A stretch of DNA of 64,000 nt from Hyphomicrobiales bacterium (GTDB lineage: Bacteria > Pseudomonadota > Alphaproteobacteria > Rhizobiales > Beijerinckiaceae), in the NCBI GenBank assembly GCA_019075865.1, contig JAGXAN010000002.1, positions 186,001 to 250,000 on the forward strand, written 5' to 3'. Positions 50,172 through 60,168 of this stretch are shown one piece after another. The notes beneath the pieces are model-generated. The model was not told the origin of the DNA and did no database searches. It saw only the letters and a list, made by a program, of their open reading frames with translations. Position 1 is the first letter of the stretch. Each line of letters opens with the position of its first letter. Made by a program: the position numbers and the translations under genes.

Positions 50172-51298
50172 AACAGTCACTCTGGCTCGCCTTTGATCTC
50201 AAGACGCGCATATTCATCGCGCTTCTGGCGCTGGCAATCGTGATCGTGCCAGCCTCCGCCCTGCTCACCGCTCCGGGGTCGGCCCTTAATATTCCGGTTT
50301 ATGCCATCGCTTTGATGGGCAAATACCTTTGCTATGCGCTTCTGGCTGTCGCCCTCGATCTGGTCTGGGGCTATTGCGGCATTCTATCCTTGGGTCACGG
50401 CGCATTTTTCGCGCTCGGGGGCTATGCGATGGGCATGTATCTCATGCGCCAGATTGGTGCACGCGGGGCTTATGGCAATCCGATACTGCCCGATTTCATG
50501 GTATTCCTGAACATCAATTCGCTACCCGTCACCTGGTGGGGTTTCCAGCATTTTCCCTATGCCATGTTCATGGTGCTGTTTGTGCCAGGATTGCTGGCCT
50601 TTGGCTTTGGCTGGTTGGCATTTCGCTCACGCGTCACGGGTGTCTATCTCTCCATCATCACCCAAGCGCTTACCTATGCCCTTTTGCTGGCGTTTTTCCG
50701 CAATGCGATGGGGTTTGGCGGCAACAATGGCCTCACCGACTTCAAAGATATATTGGGTTTCAAGATTGATGCCCTTGGCACGCGCATTCTGCTGTTTTGC
50801 GCCTCGGCGCTGGCCTTGGCACTGGGCGTCATCCTCGCCAGACTGGTCGTGACATCCAAATTCGGGAAAGTGCTGATCGCCATACGCGATGCGGAGTCAC
50901 GGGTGCGTTTTCTAGGATACCGCGTTGAAAATTATAAGCTTTTCGTATTTACCATTTCAGCGATGATGGCTGGCGTTGCCGGTGCGCTCTACGTGCCGCA
51001 GGTGGGTATCATCAATCCTGGCGAATTTGCCCCGCAAAACTCGATTGAAGCGGTCATCTGGGTGGCAGTTGGTGGGCGCGGCACGCTGGTTGGGGCGGCG
51101 CTGGGCGCGATTTTGGTGAATTTCGGCAAAACCTGGTTTACCGGCGCATTGCCCGAATATTGGCTGTTCGTGCTGGGTGCCTTGTTTGTCCTCGTCACGC
51201 TGTTTTTGCCGGATGGGATATTGGGCATATTCAAACGCCGCCAACGACCGCAAGTGACCGTTGATCCTGTCGGGGAGGCGCAACATGGCGATGCCTAA
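50168..51298 (+). CDS. urtC: Urea ABC transporter permease UrtC
   Basis: This LivM-type permease of 376 aa has about ten hydrophobic segments, the typical AVALDLVWGYCGILSLGHGAFFALGGYAMGMYLM stretch (given in parts: LDLVWGYCGILSLGHG and FALGGYAMGMYLM) and a GAxLGAILVNFGKTWF end region characteristic of UrtC. It pairs with UrtB. It overlaps urtB at its start and urtD at its end. Confidence 0.95.
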   Translation: MKQSLWLAFDLKTRIFIALLALAIVIVPASALLTAPGSALNIPVYAIALMGKYLCYALLAVALDLVWGYCGILSLGHGAFFALGGYAMGMYLMRQIGARGAYGNPILPDFMVFLNINSLPVTWWGFQHFPYAMFMVLFVPGLLAFGFGWLAFRSRVTGVYLSIITQALTYALLLAFFRNAMGFGGNNGLTDFKDILGFKIDALGTRILLFCASALALALGVILARLVVTSKFGKVLIAIRDAESRVRFLGYRVENYKLFVFTISAMMAGVAGALYVPQVGIINPGEFAPQNSIEAVIWVAVGGRGTLVGAALGAILVNFGKTWFTGALPEYWLFVLGALFVLVTLFLPDGILGIFKRRQRPQVTVDPVGEAQHGDA

Positions 51299-52040
51299 TT
51301 TGACCAATTCCGTGCTGTATCTGGATGGCGTCGAAGTCGCCTTTGACGGCTACAAGGCGCTGCGTGGGCTGTCGCTGGTGCTGGAGCGCGGCGAAATGCG
51401 CGCCATCATTGGCCCCAACGGGGCTGGCAAGACCACGATGATGGATATTATCACCGGCAAGACGCGGCCCGATTCGGGCGAGGTCTATTTCGACGGCTGG
51501 CAAGACCTGACGCTGCTGGACGAAGCCACCATCGCCGAATTGGGCATAGGGCGCAAATTTCAAAAGCCGACGGTGTTTGAAAGCCAAAGCGTCGAGGACA
51601 ACATCTTGCTTGCGCTGAAAGCCCCGCGCACCGTGTTTGCCACGCTTTGGGGCCGCCCGGCCCAAGATCAGGCCGAACGGGTGGATTCCATTCTCGCAAC
51701 CATCCGGCTCGCCGGGCAGCGCCGCAACCTCGCGCAAAGCCTGTCGCATGGCCAGAAGCAATGGCTGGAGATTGGCATGTTGCTGGCGCAGGACCCCAAA
51801 CTGCTGCTGGTGGATGAACCGGTGGCTGGCATGACCGACGCCGAAACGGCCCAGACCGCTGAATTGCTGCGCGATATCGCGCGCGATCATTCCGTTGTCG
51901 TGGTCGAGCACGATATGGATTTTGTTCGCGCCTTGGGCGTCAAAGTCACCGTATTGCACGAAGGGGCCGTGCTTGCGGAAGGGCCTCTGGATGTGGTGAG
52001 CGCCGATCCAAGGGTCATCGAAGTTTATTTGGGGCGATAG
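51285..52040 (+). CDS. urtD: Urea ABC transporter ATPase UrtD
   Basis: This LivG-type ATPase of 251 aa has Walker A GPNGAGKTT, the UrtD/LivG signature LSHGQKQWLEIGMLL, where LSHGQ replaces LSGGQ as usual in UrtD, and Walker B LLLVDEP followed by VVEHDMDFV. The ATG at 51285 lies inside the end of urtC and has GGGGAGG in front; a frame start at 51261 is less likely. Confidence 0.94.
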   Translation: MAMPNLTNSVLYLDGVEVAFDGYKALRGLSLVLERGEMRAIIGPNGAGKTTMMDIITGKTRPDSGEVYFDGWQDLTLLDEATIAELGIGRKFQKPTVFESQSVEDNILLALKAPRTVFATLWGRPAQDQAERVDSILATIRLAGQRRNLAQSLSHGQKQWLEIGMLLAQDPKLLLVDEPVAGMTDAETAQTAELLRDIARDHSVVVVEHDMDFVRALGVKVTVLHEGAVLAEGPLDVVSADPRVIEVYLGR

Positions 52041-52045
52041 GCAAA

Positions 52046-52741
52046 ATGCTGGAAGTTGACAACATCGATCTCTACTACGGCGCTTCACAGGCCCTGCGTC
52101 ATGTTTCGCTGCAGGCGCGGCCGGGGCGCATCACTTGCGTGCTTGGCCGCAATGGCGTTGGCAAGACATCGCTTCTGCGCGCCATTATCGGGCATCAAGC
52201 GATCGCGGGCGGACGCATCCTGTGGCAGGGCAAAGATGTGTCGAAGCTTCGCCCCTATGAGCGGGCAAGGGCCGGCATGGCGATTGTTCCGCAGGGCAGG
52301 GAGATTTTCCCCTTGCTCAGCGTCGCCGAAAATCTGGCCACCGGTTACGCGCCATTGCAGCGCCGCGAGCGGTTTATCCCGGATGAAATTTTCAGCCTTT
52401 TCCCGGTGCTTTCAACGATGATGAACCGGCGCGGCGGCGATCTCTCCGGTGGCCAGCAGCAACAATTGGCAATAGGTCGCGCCATGGTCATGCGTCCGAA
52501 ATTGCTGGTTCTGGATGAACCGACCGAGGGCATTCAGCCATCCATCATCAAGGACATTGGTCGCGCCATTCAATATTTGCGCAGCCGTGGAGATATGGCT
52601 ATCGTCTTGGTGGAACAATATTTCGACTTCGCCAAGGAACTCGCGGATGATTTTGTCGTCATGGATCGCGGGGCAGTGGTCATGGGCGGCGACAAGGCCG
52701 GCATGGTGGAGGCCGATGTGCGCAAAAGACTGTCGGTTTAG
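52046..52741 (+). CDS. urtE: Urea ABC transporter ATPase UrtE
   Basis: This LivF-type ATPase of 231 aa has Walker A GRNGVGKTS, signature LSGGQQQQLAIGRAM, Walker B LVLDEPTEGIQPS and the switch region VEQYFDFA. The phrase EPTEGIQPSIIKDI is highly typical of UrtE. It closes the transporter part; ureD follows after 17 bp, so uptake and hydrolysis are one unit. Confidence 0.95.
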   Translation: MLEVDNIDLYYGASQALRHVSLQARPGRITCVLGRNGVGKTSLLRAIIGHQAIAGGRILWQGKDVSKLRPYERARAGMAIVPQGREIFPLLSVAENLATGYAPLQRRERFIPDEIFSLFPVLSTMMNRRGGDLSGGQQQQLAIGRAMVMRPKLLVLDEPTEGIQPSIIKDIGRAIQYLRSRGDMAIVLVEQYFDFAKELADDFVVMDRGAVVMGGDKAGMVEADVRKRLSV

Positions 52742-52758
52742 GGCTTTATCTTGGGCAG

Positions 52759-53625
52759 ATGCAATTGAACATGCGGGTTGTGGCGGAAGATTATCGGTTG
52801 GGCGATGCCTTGAGCCCGCAGCGTGCACGCGGCGAGTTGAAGCTGGCTCTCGTCAATGACGGCGGCGCAGGCACGCGCCTTGCCGATCTTTATCAGGCTG
52901 GCTGCCTGAAAATCCGTTTTCCGCGTGCGCAGGATGTTGGAACATTCGAGGCGGTGACGCTTAATCTCTCGGGCGGCATTGCCGGCGGCGATCATCTTGA
53001 CACCCATATTCATCTGGGCGCGAATGCGCAGGCACTGATCGCCGCGCTCGCCGCTGAAAAGGTTTATGGCGCGCGGGTTGGCGAATCGGCACGCGTTGAA
53101 ACCCACATTCATCTGGAGGCTGGGGCCAGCCTCGATTATCTTCCGCAGGAGACCATCCTGTTTGACAATCTATGGCTGGAGCGCAACCTCACGGTGACCA
53201 TGGCCGCCGATGCCCGCTATCTCGGGGTTGAGTGCCTGGTGTTTGGCCGGGCCGCCATGGGCGAGGTGCTGCGCCATGGCGAGCTTCGTGACCGGATCCG
53301 GATCACCCGCGCCGGACAATTGTTGTTCCTCGACCAGACGCGCCTTTCGGGCGATCTGGCAGCGCAATTGTCGGGCAAGGCCTTGGCTGGCGGCGCTGGT
53401 GCCTTTGCCAACATTGTATGTGTCGCCCCCGATGCAGGCGACCAATTGAACGCGATCCGTGAGGCCATCCGCCACGGCGGCGGCGAGGGGGCCGCCAGTG
53501 CTTTTTCGGGCATGGTGCTGGCACGCCTGCTGGCAAAAAACGCCGCCTCGTTGCGCGAGGGCGTTGTTAAAATTCTGGAAATCTGCCGCAAGGGCCGCGC
53601 TTTGCCGCGCGTCTGGCAAAGCTGA
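52759..53625 (+). CDS. ureD: Urease accessory protein UreD
   Basis: UreD is the scaffold that docks UreF and UreG onto apo-urease for nickel insertion. The 288-aa product has the family core LNLSGGIAGGDHLDTHI, GASLDYLPQETILFDN and FGRAAMGE. The length is normal. It follows urtE closely and precedes ureA by 12 bp. An in-frame ATG four codons in is a possible start. Confidence 0.94.
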   Translation: MQLNMRVVAEDYRLGDALSPQRARGELKLALVNDGGAGTRLADLYQAGCLKIRFPRAQDVGTFEAVTLNLSGGIAGGDHLDTHIHLGANAQALIAALAAEKVYGARVGESARVETHIHLEAGASLDYLPQETILFDNLWLERNLTVTMAADARYLGVECLVFGRAAMGEVLRHGELRDRIRITRAGQLLFLDQTRLSGDLAAQLSGKALAGGAGAFANIVCVAPDAGDQLNAIREAIRHGGGEGAASAFSGMVLARLLAKNAASLREGVVKILEICRKGRALPRVWQS

Positions 53626-53637
53626 AAGGGGGAAAAT

Positions 53638-53940
53638 GTGAATCTGACACCACGCGAAAAGGACAAGCTGCTGATCGCCATGGCCGCCATGGTGGCGCGC
53701 AAACGGTTGGAGCGAGGCGTAAAGCTGAACTATCCCGAAGCGATCGCCCTGATCAGCGATTTTGTCGTGGAAGGCGCGCGCGATGGCCGCAGCGTCGCGG
53801 AATTGATGCAGGCTGGCGCGCAGGTCGTCAGCCGCTCGCAGGTCATGGAAGGCGTGGCGGGCATGATCCACGATGTCCAGGTCGAAGCCACTTTTCCCGA
53901 CGGCACCAAACTCGTAACCGTGCATGAGCCCATCCGATGA
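53638..53940 (+). CDS. ureA: Urease gamma subunit
   Basis: The 100-aa structural subunit matches UreA over its whole length: [33 protein letters not shown] and [27 protein letters not shown] in family terms (here [14 protein letters not shown]). The start is GTG behind GGGGGAAAA. It ends in an ATGA overlap with ureB, ensuring equal amounts of the two small subunits. Confidence 0.97.
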   Translation: MNLTPREKDKLLIAMAAMVARKRLERGVKLNYPEAIALISDFVVEGARDGRSVAELMQAGAQVVSRSQVMEGVAGMIHDVQVEATFPDGTKLVTVHEPIR

Positions 53941-54257
53941 ACGCAACCCCATTTCAACCTGGTGAAATCATCACCGAACCCGGCGACATTGAACTCAATG
54001 CGGGACAACAGACCCTGACCCTGCATGTCGCCAACACCGGTGACCGGCCCATTCAGGTCGGCAGCCATTATCATTTTGCCGAGACCAATGCGGCGCTGGA
54101 ATTTGATCGCCGCGCTGCCCATGGCATGCGTCTCGATATTGCGGCAGGCACGGCGATAAGATTCGAGCCGGGCCAAAGCCGCGATGTAACCTTGATACCG
54201 TTCCGTGGCGCACGCCGCGTCATTGGCTTTCGTGGCCTGACCATGGGGGAAATCTGA
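53937..54257 (+). CDS. ureB: Urease beta subunit
   Basis: The 106-aa product reads as Ure[52 protein letters not shown] and IGFRGLTMG. Full length. The stop overlaps the ureC ATG by one base (TGATG). ureA and ureB are separate, as in most Alphaproteobacteria. Confidence 0.97.
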   Translation: MNATPFQPGEIITEPGDIELNAGQQTLTLHVANTGDRPIQVGSHYHFAETNAALEFDRRAAHGMRLDIAAGTAIRFEPGQSRDVTLIPFRGARRVIGFRGLTMGEI

Positions 54258-55960
54258 TGTCCCGGATTACACGCCGCGCCTATGCCGATATGTTTGGCCC
54301 CACAACCGGGGACCGTGTCCGCCTCGCCGATACCGAGCTTTTCGTCGAGGTCGAGAAGGACTTTACGACCTATGGTGAGGAGGTCAAATTTGGCGGCGGT
54401 AAAACCATTCGGGATGGCATGAGCCAATCGCAGGTAACCAACGCCGCCGGTGCCGTCGATACCATCATCACCAATGCGCTGATTATCGATCATTGGGGCA
54501 TTGTCAAAGCCGATGTCGGTCTTGTCGCCGGACGCATCCACAAAATCGGCAAAGCTGGCAATCCGGATACGCAGCCCGGTGTCGATATCATCATCGGCCC
54601 TGGCACCGAGGTCATTGCTGGCGAGGGCAAGATCCTCACCGCTGGCGGCATGGATTCGCACATTCATTTCATCAGCCCGCAACAGGTGGATGAAGCGCTG
54701 TCGTCGGGCATAACCACCATGGTCGGCGGCGGCACCGGCCCGGCCACGGGCACCGCCGCCACCACCTGCACGCCTGGCCCCTTCCACATGGCGCGCATGC
54801 TGCAAGCTGCCGAGGGGCTGCCGGTTAATCTGGGCTTCAGCGGCAAGGGCAATGCGTCCCATCCCGCTGCCCTGATCGAGATGATCGAGGCGGGCGCATC
54901 CTCGCTCAAACTGCATGAGGACTGGGGCACCACGCCCGCCGCGATTGATTGTGCGCTCAGCGTCGCCGACGATTACGACGTGCAGGTCATGCTGCATTCC
55001 GACACACTGAACGAGAGCGGATTTGTCGAGGATACGATCAAGGCCTTCAAAGGCCGGGTCATTCATGCCTTCCATACGGAAGGGGCGGGCGGTGGCCACG
55101 CGCCCGACATTATCCGGGTGGCGGGCCTGCCCAATGTCCTGCCCAGTTCGACCAATCCGACACGCCCCTATACGATCAACACACTGGACGAGCACCTCGA
55201 TATGCTCATGGTCTGTCATCACCTCGACAGCACCATCGCCGAAGACATAGCCTTTGCCGAAAGCCGCATCCGCAAGGAGACCATCGCGGCTGAGGATATT
55301 CTGCACGATCTGGGTGCCCTGTCGATGATGTCGTCGGACAGTCAGGCGATGGGCCGGGTCGGCGAGGTGATTATCCGCACCTGGCAAACCGCTCACAAGA
55401 TGAAAGTGCAGCGCGGGCCGCTGGCAGGCGATGGCCGCGCCGACAATTTCCGCGTCAAGCGCTATATTGCCAAATATACCATCAATCCGGCGATTGCGCA
55501 GGGCATGGCCCATGAAATTGGCTCGGTGGAGGCTGGCAAACTCGCCGATCTCGTCTTGTGGTCGCCCGCATTTTTTGGCGTGAAGCCCGATATGGTCATC
55601 AAGGGAGGCACCATCGTCATGGCGGCCATGGGTGACCCCAACGCCTCCATCCCGACGCCGCAACCGGTGCATTACCGGCCGATGTTCGGGGCCTATGGCC
55701 GCGCCCTCATCGAGAGCTCGCTGCTTTTTGTCTCGCAAGCCGCGATGGCGAATAATCTGGGCCGGAAACTGGGCATTACCCGGCCGATGGTGGCAGTGAA
55801 AAACACCCGCACCATCAGCAAGAAATCGATGATCCACAATGATGCAACCCCGCATATCGAGGTGAATCCGGAAACTTATGAAGTGCGCGCGGATGGGCAA
55901 TTGCTGACCTGTGAGCCAGCCCGCACCCTGCCGATGGCGCAAAGGTATTTCCTGTTTTGA
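54257..55960 (+). CDS. ureC: Urease alpha (catalytic) subunit
   Basis: The catalytic subunit hydrolyses urea at a di-nickel centre. The 567-aa product has all key residues in recognisable context: His134 and His136 in DSHIHFI, the Lys near 217 that is carbamylated ([10 protein letters not shown]), the His of [11 protein letters not shown], the flap His in MVCHHLD, and the Asp ligand in [10 protein letters not shown]. No gap or frameshift. The stop overlaps the ureF start by 4 bp, leaving no room for ureE, which usually stands here or near. Confidence 0.97.
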   Translation: MSRITRRAYADMFGPTTGDRVRLADTELFVEVEKDFTTYGEEVKFGGGKTIRDGMSQSQVTNAAGAVDTIITNALIIDHWGIVKADVGLVAGRIHKIGKAGNPDTQPGVDIIIGPGTEVIAGEGKILTAGGMDSHIHFISPQQVDEALSSGITTMVGGGTGPATGTAATTCTPGPFHMARMLQAAEGLPVNLGFSGKGNASHPAALIEMIEAGASSLKLHEDWGTTPAAIDCALSVADDYDVQVMLHSDTLNESGFVEDTIKAFKGRVIHAFHTEGAGGGHAPDIIRVAGLPNVLPSSTNPTRPYTINTLDEHLDMLMVCHHLDSTIAEDIAFAESRIRKETIAAEDILHDLGALSMMSSDSQAMGRVGEVIIRTWQTAHKMKVQRGPLAGDGRADNFRVKRYIAKYTINPAIAQGMAHEIGSVEAGKLADLVLWSPAFFGVKPDMVIKGGTIVMAAMGDPNASIPTPQPVHYRPMFGAYGRALIESSLLFVSQAAMANNLGRKLGITRPMVAVKNTRTISKKSMIHNDATPHIEVNPETYEVRADGQLLTCEPARTLPMAQRYFLF

Positions 55961-56622
55961 AACCGCCCGATCCGGCCCATTTGCTGCAACTTCTGACCTG
56001 GCTTTCGCCGGCCTTTCCGACCGGCGGCTTTGCCTATTCAAACGGCCTCGAATGGGCGGTGGAGGCCGGAGACATCACCGATGAAAGCGGGTTGGGAGAC
56101 TGGATTTCCGATCTCCTGCGTCATGGGTCGCTTTGGAGTGATGCCATCATCATGCGCAAAGCCTGCCGAGCGCCGCCAAGCCAATGGCAGGAATTGGCGG
56201 AGATGGCGCTGGCGCTGTGCCCGAGCCATGAGCGCCGCCTCGAAACCCTGGCGCAAGGCGCCGCCTTCCGGTTGGCTGCCGCGCCCTGGCCATGCCCGGC
56301 ACTGGAGGGTTGGGCGCAAACGCCTTTGCCCTATCCGGTCGCCGTTGGCTTGCTGGCGGGCGCACATGATATGGTGGAAGATCAGGCCCTGGTCGCCTTT
56401 CTGCATGCGGCAACCGCCAATCTGGTTTCGGCGGGCGTGCGCCTGATACCGCTCGGCCAAACCTCCGGGCTGCGGATTCAGCGCCGGATCGAATCTGAGA
56501 TCCTTCGGATGGTTGAAGGCACGCAAAATGCCACGCTGGACGATTGCGGCGGCCTTGCCTGGCGCAGCGAAATCGCCTCGATGAATCATGAAACTCAAAC
56601 AACAAGGCTTTTCCGATCATGA
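55957..56622 (+). CDS. ureF: Urease accessory protein UreF
   Basis: UreF gates UreG on the urease activation complex. The 221-aa, mostly helical product starts [24 protein letters not shown], the UreF hallmark, and contains GLLAGAHDM and [13 protein letters not shown]. The start is TTG at 55957 overlapping the ureC stop. The end overlaps ureG by ATGA. C-terminal tail is a little longer than usual. Confidence 0.93.
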   Translation: MKPPDPAHLLQLLTWLSPAFPTGGFAYSNGLEWAVEAGDITDESGLGDWISDLLRHGSLWSDAIIMRKACRAPPSQWQELAEMALALCPSHERRLETLAQGAAFRLAAAPWPCPALEGWAQTPLPYPVAVGLLAGAHDMVEDQALVAFLHAATANLVSAGVRLIPLGQTSGLRIQRRIESEILRMVEGTQNATLDDCGGLAWRSEIASMNHETQTTRLFRS

Positions 56623-57242
56623 GCAAATCTCCAAACGGCCCGCTTCGGCTAGGCATTGGTGGCCCCGTCGGCTCTGGCAAGACCGCGCTGATGGATGCCC
56701 TGTGCAAGACATTTCGCGACCGCTATGAAATTGCGGCCATCACCAACGATATTTACACCAAAGAGGATGCGGAATTTCTCACGCGGGCCGGTTCTCTGGC
56801 ACCCGAACGCATTCTGGGCATAGAAACCGGGGGCTGCCCGCACACCGCCATTCGCGAGGATGCCAGCATCAATCTTGCCGGCGTTGCGCAATTGTGCCGC
56901 CAGTTTCCAGACCTTGAATTGCTGCTGATTGAAAGTGGCGGCGACAATCTGGCCGCGACCTTCAGCCCCGAACTGGCGGATTTGACGATCTATGTGATTG
57001 ATGTGTCAGCGGGAGATAAAATTCCGCGCAAAGGCGGCCCCGGCATCACCAAAAGCGATTTGTTGGTCATCAACAAGATCGATCTGGCACCCATGGTCGG
57101 GGCCAGTCTGGAAGTCATGGATCGCGATGCCAAACGAATGCGCGGTGCCAAGCCTTTCGTTTTCGCCAACGTGCGGGCCGGGCAGGGCGTGGTGGAAATC
57201 GCCCGTTTCATCGAGCAGAAAGGCGGCCTTGGCCAGCCTTGA
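56619..57242 (+). CDS. ureG: Urease accessory GTPase UreG
   Basis: UreG is the SIMIBI-class GTPase that brings nickel to urease. The 207-aa product has the P-loop [11 protein letters not shown] (14-24), the metal-binding CPH in [28 protein letters not shown] and the base-specificity NKID. It has no His-rich N-terminus, so nickel storage must come from elsewhere. Last gene of the urt-ure locus. Confidence 0.97.
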   Translation: MSKSPNGPLRLGIGGPVGSGKTALMDALCKTFRDRYEIAAITNDIYTKEDAEFLTRAGSLAPERILGIETGGCPHTAIREDASINLAGVAQLCRQFPDLELLLIESGGDNLAATFSPELADLTIYVIDVSAGDKIPRKGGPGITKSDLLVINKIDLAPMVGASLEVMDRDAKRMRGAKPFVFANVRAGQGVVEIARFIEQKGGLGQP

Positions 57243-57354
57243 ACCTCGCTTTCATTTCCTGCAAAATCGCAGTTGCGCGCTTTACCAATCCCATTCACAC
57301 TGTCCCCAATGGTCGATCCATAACGGCCTGAAAACGCATTGACGGGGGGAAGTG

Positions 57355-58713
57355 ATGACACAAACGTTCGATTCAACGTCGGCAGTAGATGAAGTTTTGC
57401 CAATTCCGCGCCTTGCCGCGCTGGGGCTGCAACATGTTCTGGTGATGTATGCGGGCTCGATTGCGGTGCCTTTCATCATGGCCGGCGCGCTGGGCCTGAA
57501 GCCCGATCAACTGGTATTGCTGTTGCGCGCCGACGTTTTTGCCTGCGGTCTCGCAACTCTCGTGCAAGCCTATGGTTTTCCGGGCGTGGGAATTCGGCTG
57601 CCTGTGATGATGGGCGTCAGCTTTGCTTCTGTGGGGCCCATGTTTGCCATGATTTCTGCCGCCAAGGCGGCCGCCGGTGCCGGGCAGTTTGATCCTTCCG
57701 CCGCTTTGTCGCTGATCTATGGAGCGGCCATTGGGGGCGGTGTGTTTGCGATTCTGGTCGCGCCCTTCGCGAGGCGTCTGCTGCCATTGTTCCCGCCTGT
57801 CGTCACGGGGTCGATTATCAGTGTCATTGGCCTGTCTTTGATGGGCATTGGCATTGGCTGGGCCGAGGGCCTGCACACGGCAGCAAAGCCGGATGCGCTG
57901 TCGGGCCTCGCGCTGTCTGCTTTCGTGCTTCTGGCGATTTTGGCGCTGACGCGTTACGGTAAGGGCTTTGTGCTGAATGTTGCGGTGCTTCTGGGAATCG
58001 TCGCGGGCGCAATCGTTGCATGGTTTACCGGCTTCATGAACGTCGACAATGTCGCCGCGGCACCCTGGCTGGATTGGGTGTTGCCGTTCCAATTCGGCTG
58101 GCCGACGTTTCAATGGGTGCCCATTCTCACTTTTTGTGTGGTCATGCTTGTCATTATGATTGAATCAACCGGCATGTTCCTCGCAGTGGGCGATCTGGCC
58201 GGGCGGCCAGTGACCGGCGATGATCTCACCCGGGGATTGCGTGCCGATGGTGTTGGCACCATTCTGGGGGCGATTTTCAACACATTTCCCTATACGTCCT
58301 ACTCGCAGAATGTCGGGCTGGTCGGTGTCACCGGCGTGCGCTCGCGCTATGTCGCGGTGGCGGGCGGGCTGATCCTGCTCGCGCTCGGCCTCATGCCAAA
58401 ACTCGCGGCACTGGCAGGTTCCATTCCGGTGCAGGTTCTGGGCGGGGCAGGGGTTGTCATGTTCGGCATGGTGGTGGCAACGGGCATCCGCATTTTAAGC
58501 CAGGTCGACTTCAAAGGCAGCCGCAATAACCTGTTTATCGTGGCGGTCTCCATCGGCTTTGGCATGATCCCGCTGCTCGCGCCCAATTTCTTTTCAAATT
58601 TCTATCCCGGATTAAAGCCTTTGCTGGGGTCCGGCATCATTCTGGCGACCATCAGTTCGGTGTCACTCAACGCGTGGTACAATGGCATGAGCCATCAAAG
58701 CACGGCGAAATAG
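57355..58713 (+). CDS. NCS2-family purine (xanthine/urate) permease
   Basis: This proton-coupled nucleobase permease of 452 aa has 12-14 hydrophobic segments and the NCS2 signatures of the xanthine/urate branch: QHVLVMYAGSIAVPFI near the start and NTFPYTSYSQNVGLVGVTGVRSRYV in the middle (motif start near residue 304; written here in parts as NTFPYTSYSQNVG and VTGVRSRYV). Uracil permeases differ at these points. It follows ureG by 112 bp in the same direction. With urease and the hydantoin/allantoin-type racemase it suggests purine use as nitrogen source. Confidence 0.88.
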   Translation: MTQTFDSTSAVDEVLPIPRLAALGLQHVLVMYAGSIAVPFIMAGALGLKPDQLVLLLRADVFACGLATLVQAYGFPGVGIRLPVMMGVSFASVGPMFAMISAAKAAAGAGQFDPSAALSLIYGAAIGGGVFAILVAPFARRLLPLFPPVVTGSIISVIGLSLMGIGIGWAEGLHTAAKPDALSGLALSAFVLLAILALTRYGKGFVLNVAVLLGIVAGAIVAWFTGFMNVDNVAAAPWLDWVLPFQFGWPTFQWVPILTFCVVMLVIMIESTGMFLAVGDLAGRPVTGDDLTRGLRADGVGTILGAIFNTFPYTSYSQNVGLVGVTGVRSRYVAVAGGLILLALGLMPKLAALAGSIPVQVLGGAGVVMFGMVVATGIRILSQVDFKGSRNNLFIVAVSIGFGMIPLLAPNFFSNFYPGLKPLLGSGIILATISSVSLNAWYNGMSHQSTAK

Positions 58714-58796
58714 CCCAAAAACACCGCAATAAATCGCGCTGGCGCAAAAGCAAAAAAAGTCCCTGAACCACGGTCTATGTGTCTCGAACGGAGGCT

Positions 58797-58810
58797 TGCA
58801 ATCGATTACA
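58797..58810. promoter_or_regulatory. LacI-type operator before the sugar ABC operon
   Basis: TGCAATCGATTACA is a near-perfect palindrome with a central CG (one mismatch), the form typical of LacI/GalR-family operators. It is 61 nt before the ATG of the binding protein, just upstream of TTGCAG (58812) and an AT-rich -10-like TAAAAA (58835). The LacI-family gene at the end of the operon is the likely ligand. Confidence 0.65.
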
Positions 58811-58871
58811 TTTGCAGTTAGCTTAGGCTTGCCATAAAAAATCACCCAAAACGGGACATCGGGAGGAAGTA

Positions 58872-60104
58872 ATGAAATTAATGACTAGCCTGATTGCGCT
58901 TGCCGCTGCGGCGGCCATTTCGACGCCGGTATTGGCGGCAGAACCGTTGAAAGCAGAAGTCATTCACTGGTGGACATCGGGTGGCGAGGCCGCCGCGGTG
59001 AAAGTGTTCGCCGATGCCTATAACAAGGCCGGCGGTCAATGGGTGGATAGTGCCATTGCGGGCGGCGATGCGGCGCGCGCGGCCGGCATCAACCGCATCG
59101 TCGGTGGCAATCCGCCAACCATGATGCAGTTCAATACTGGCAAGCAACTCGATGAGTTGGTGAAGAATGATTTTCTGGCCAATCTCGATGCGGCTGCCAG
59201 CGCGGGTAACTGGAAAGCCGTGCTGCCAAAGGCGATTTTGAACGCCTCGATGCGCAATGGTCATTTTTACGCTTTGCCGGTCAATATTCACGGCCAGAAT
59301 TGGGTTTTCTTCAATCAGAAGGCATTTGCCGAAGCCGGTATAACCGCCCCCAAGACCTGGGAAGATGTGCTGGCCGACGGCCCCAAATTGAAAGCCAAAG
59401 GCATTATCCCGCTCGCCCATGGCGGCCAGAAATGGCAGGACAAGATACTGTTTGATGCCGTTCTCGCTGGTGACGGTGGTGCAGCTCTGTTTCGCAAGGT
59501 CTACAGCCCCGATGCCCAGGCTGCCATCGCCGACCCCAAATTCAAGCAGGTTGCCGAGACTTTCAAAAAATTGCGCGGCTTGATGGATGAAGGCATGCCG
59601 GGCCGCAACTGGAATGATGCGACCGCCATGGTTATTACCGGCAAGGCCGGAATGCAGGTGATGGGCGATTGGGCCAAGGGTGAATTTCTGGCAGCCCACC
59701 AAACCGCCGGCAAGGAATATGGCTGCGCGGTGATCGGTTCGGGTTATATCATGGGCGGTGATGTTTTCGTATTCCCCAAGCTGAAATCGGCGGAGGGCAC
59801 CGCCGCCCAGGCCCTGCTTGAAAAGGTGATGTTCTCCCCCGAAACACAGATCGCCTTCAACATGAAAAAGGGTTCGGTGCCGGTGCGCACGGACGTTGAA
59901 GCCACCGGTATGGACAGTTGCGCCCAGCAGGGCATGACGGCACTCAAGGACCCGGAGCGCCAGTTGCCGAGCGTGAGCTATCTCATCTCCCCGGATGAAG
60001 ATGGTGCCTTGCAGGATGTGGTGACCCAATATCTCAACACGCCCGCTGAAACCTCCAGCGAATTTGTCTCCAAATTTGCGGCAGCCGTAAAGGCTTCCGG
60101 CTGA
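58872..60104 (+). CDS. gtsA: Glucose/mannose-type ABC transporter binding protein
   Basis: The 410-aa product has a Sec signal (LIALAAAAAISTPVLA-AEP) and a family 1 sugar-binding fold opening VIHWWTSGGEAAAVKVFADAY, close to GtsA-type glucose/mannose binders (WWTSGGE is typical). Other features are PVNIHGQNWVFFN and MGDWAKGEF. AGGAAG precedes the ATG. A strong hairpin follows the stop. Sugar identity is inferred from similarity only. Confidence 0.9.
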   Translation: MKLMTSLIALAAAAAISTPVLAAEPLKAEVIHWWTSGGEAAAVKVFADAYNKAGGQWVDSAIAGGDAARAAGINRIVGGNPPTMMQFNTGKQLDELVKNDFLANLDAAASAGNWKAVLPKAILNASMRNGHFYALPVNIHGQNWVFFNQKAFAEAGITAPKTWEDVLADGPKLKAKGIIPLAHGGQKWQDKILFDAVLAGDGGAALFRKVYSPDAQAAIADPKFKQVAETFKKLRGLMDEGMPGRNWNDATAMVITGKAGMQVMGDWAKGEFLAAHQTAGKEYGCAVIGSGYIMGGDVFVFPKLKSAEGTAAQALLEKVMFSPETQIAFNMKKGSVPVRTDVEATGMDSCAQQGMTALKDPERQLPSVSYLISPDEDGALQDVVTQYLNTPAETSSEFVSKFAAAVKASG

Positions 60105-60127
60105 GGTTTCATCAATTTGACTTTGCC

Positions 60128-60148
60128 GGCCCAGCCGCGTGCTGGGCC
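60128..60148 (+). other. Strong stem-loop between binding protein and permease genes
   Basis: GGCCCAGC and GCTGGGCC form a perfect 8-bp stem with a 5-nt loop; outer TTTGC/GCAAA can extend it. It lies 24 nt after the gtsA stop and 20 nt before the permease start, a usual place for an mRNA-stabilising or attenuating hairpin. Confidence 0.6.
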
Positions 60149-60168
60149 GTTGCAAAGAGGGGGTGCCC

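Noticed and set aside
54071-56041. Long 656-aa minus-strand frame over ureC
   Set aside because: It is the antisense of ureB-ureC, which carry every urease active-site motif; low-complexity His/Arg/Gly composition is typical of GC-rich shadows.
58663-58845. Small minus-strand frame after the purine permease
   Set aside because: It overlaps the permease end and the sugar operon promoter, has no ribosome site and resembles nothing known.
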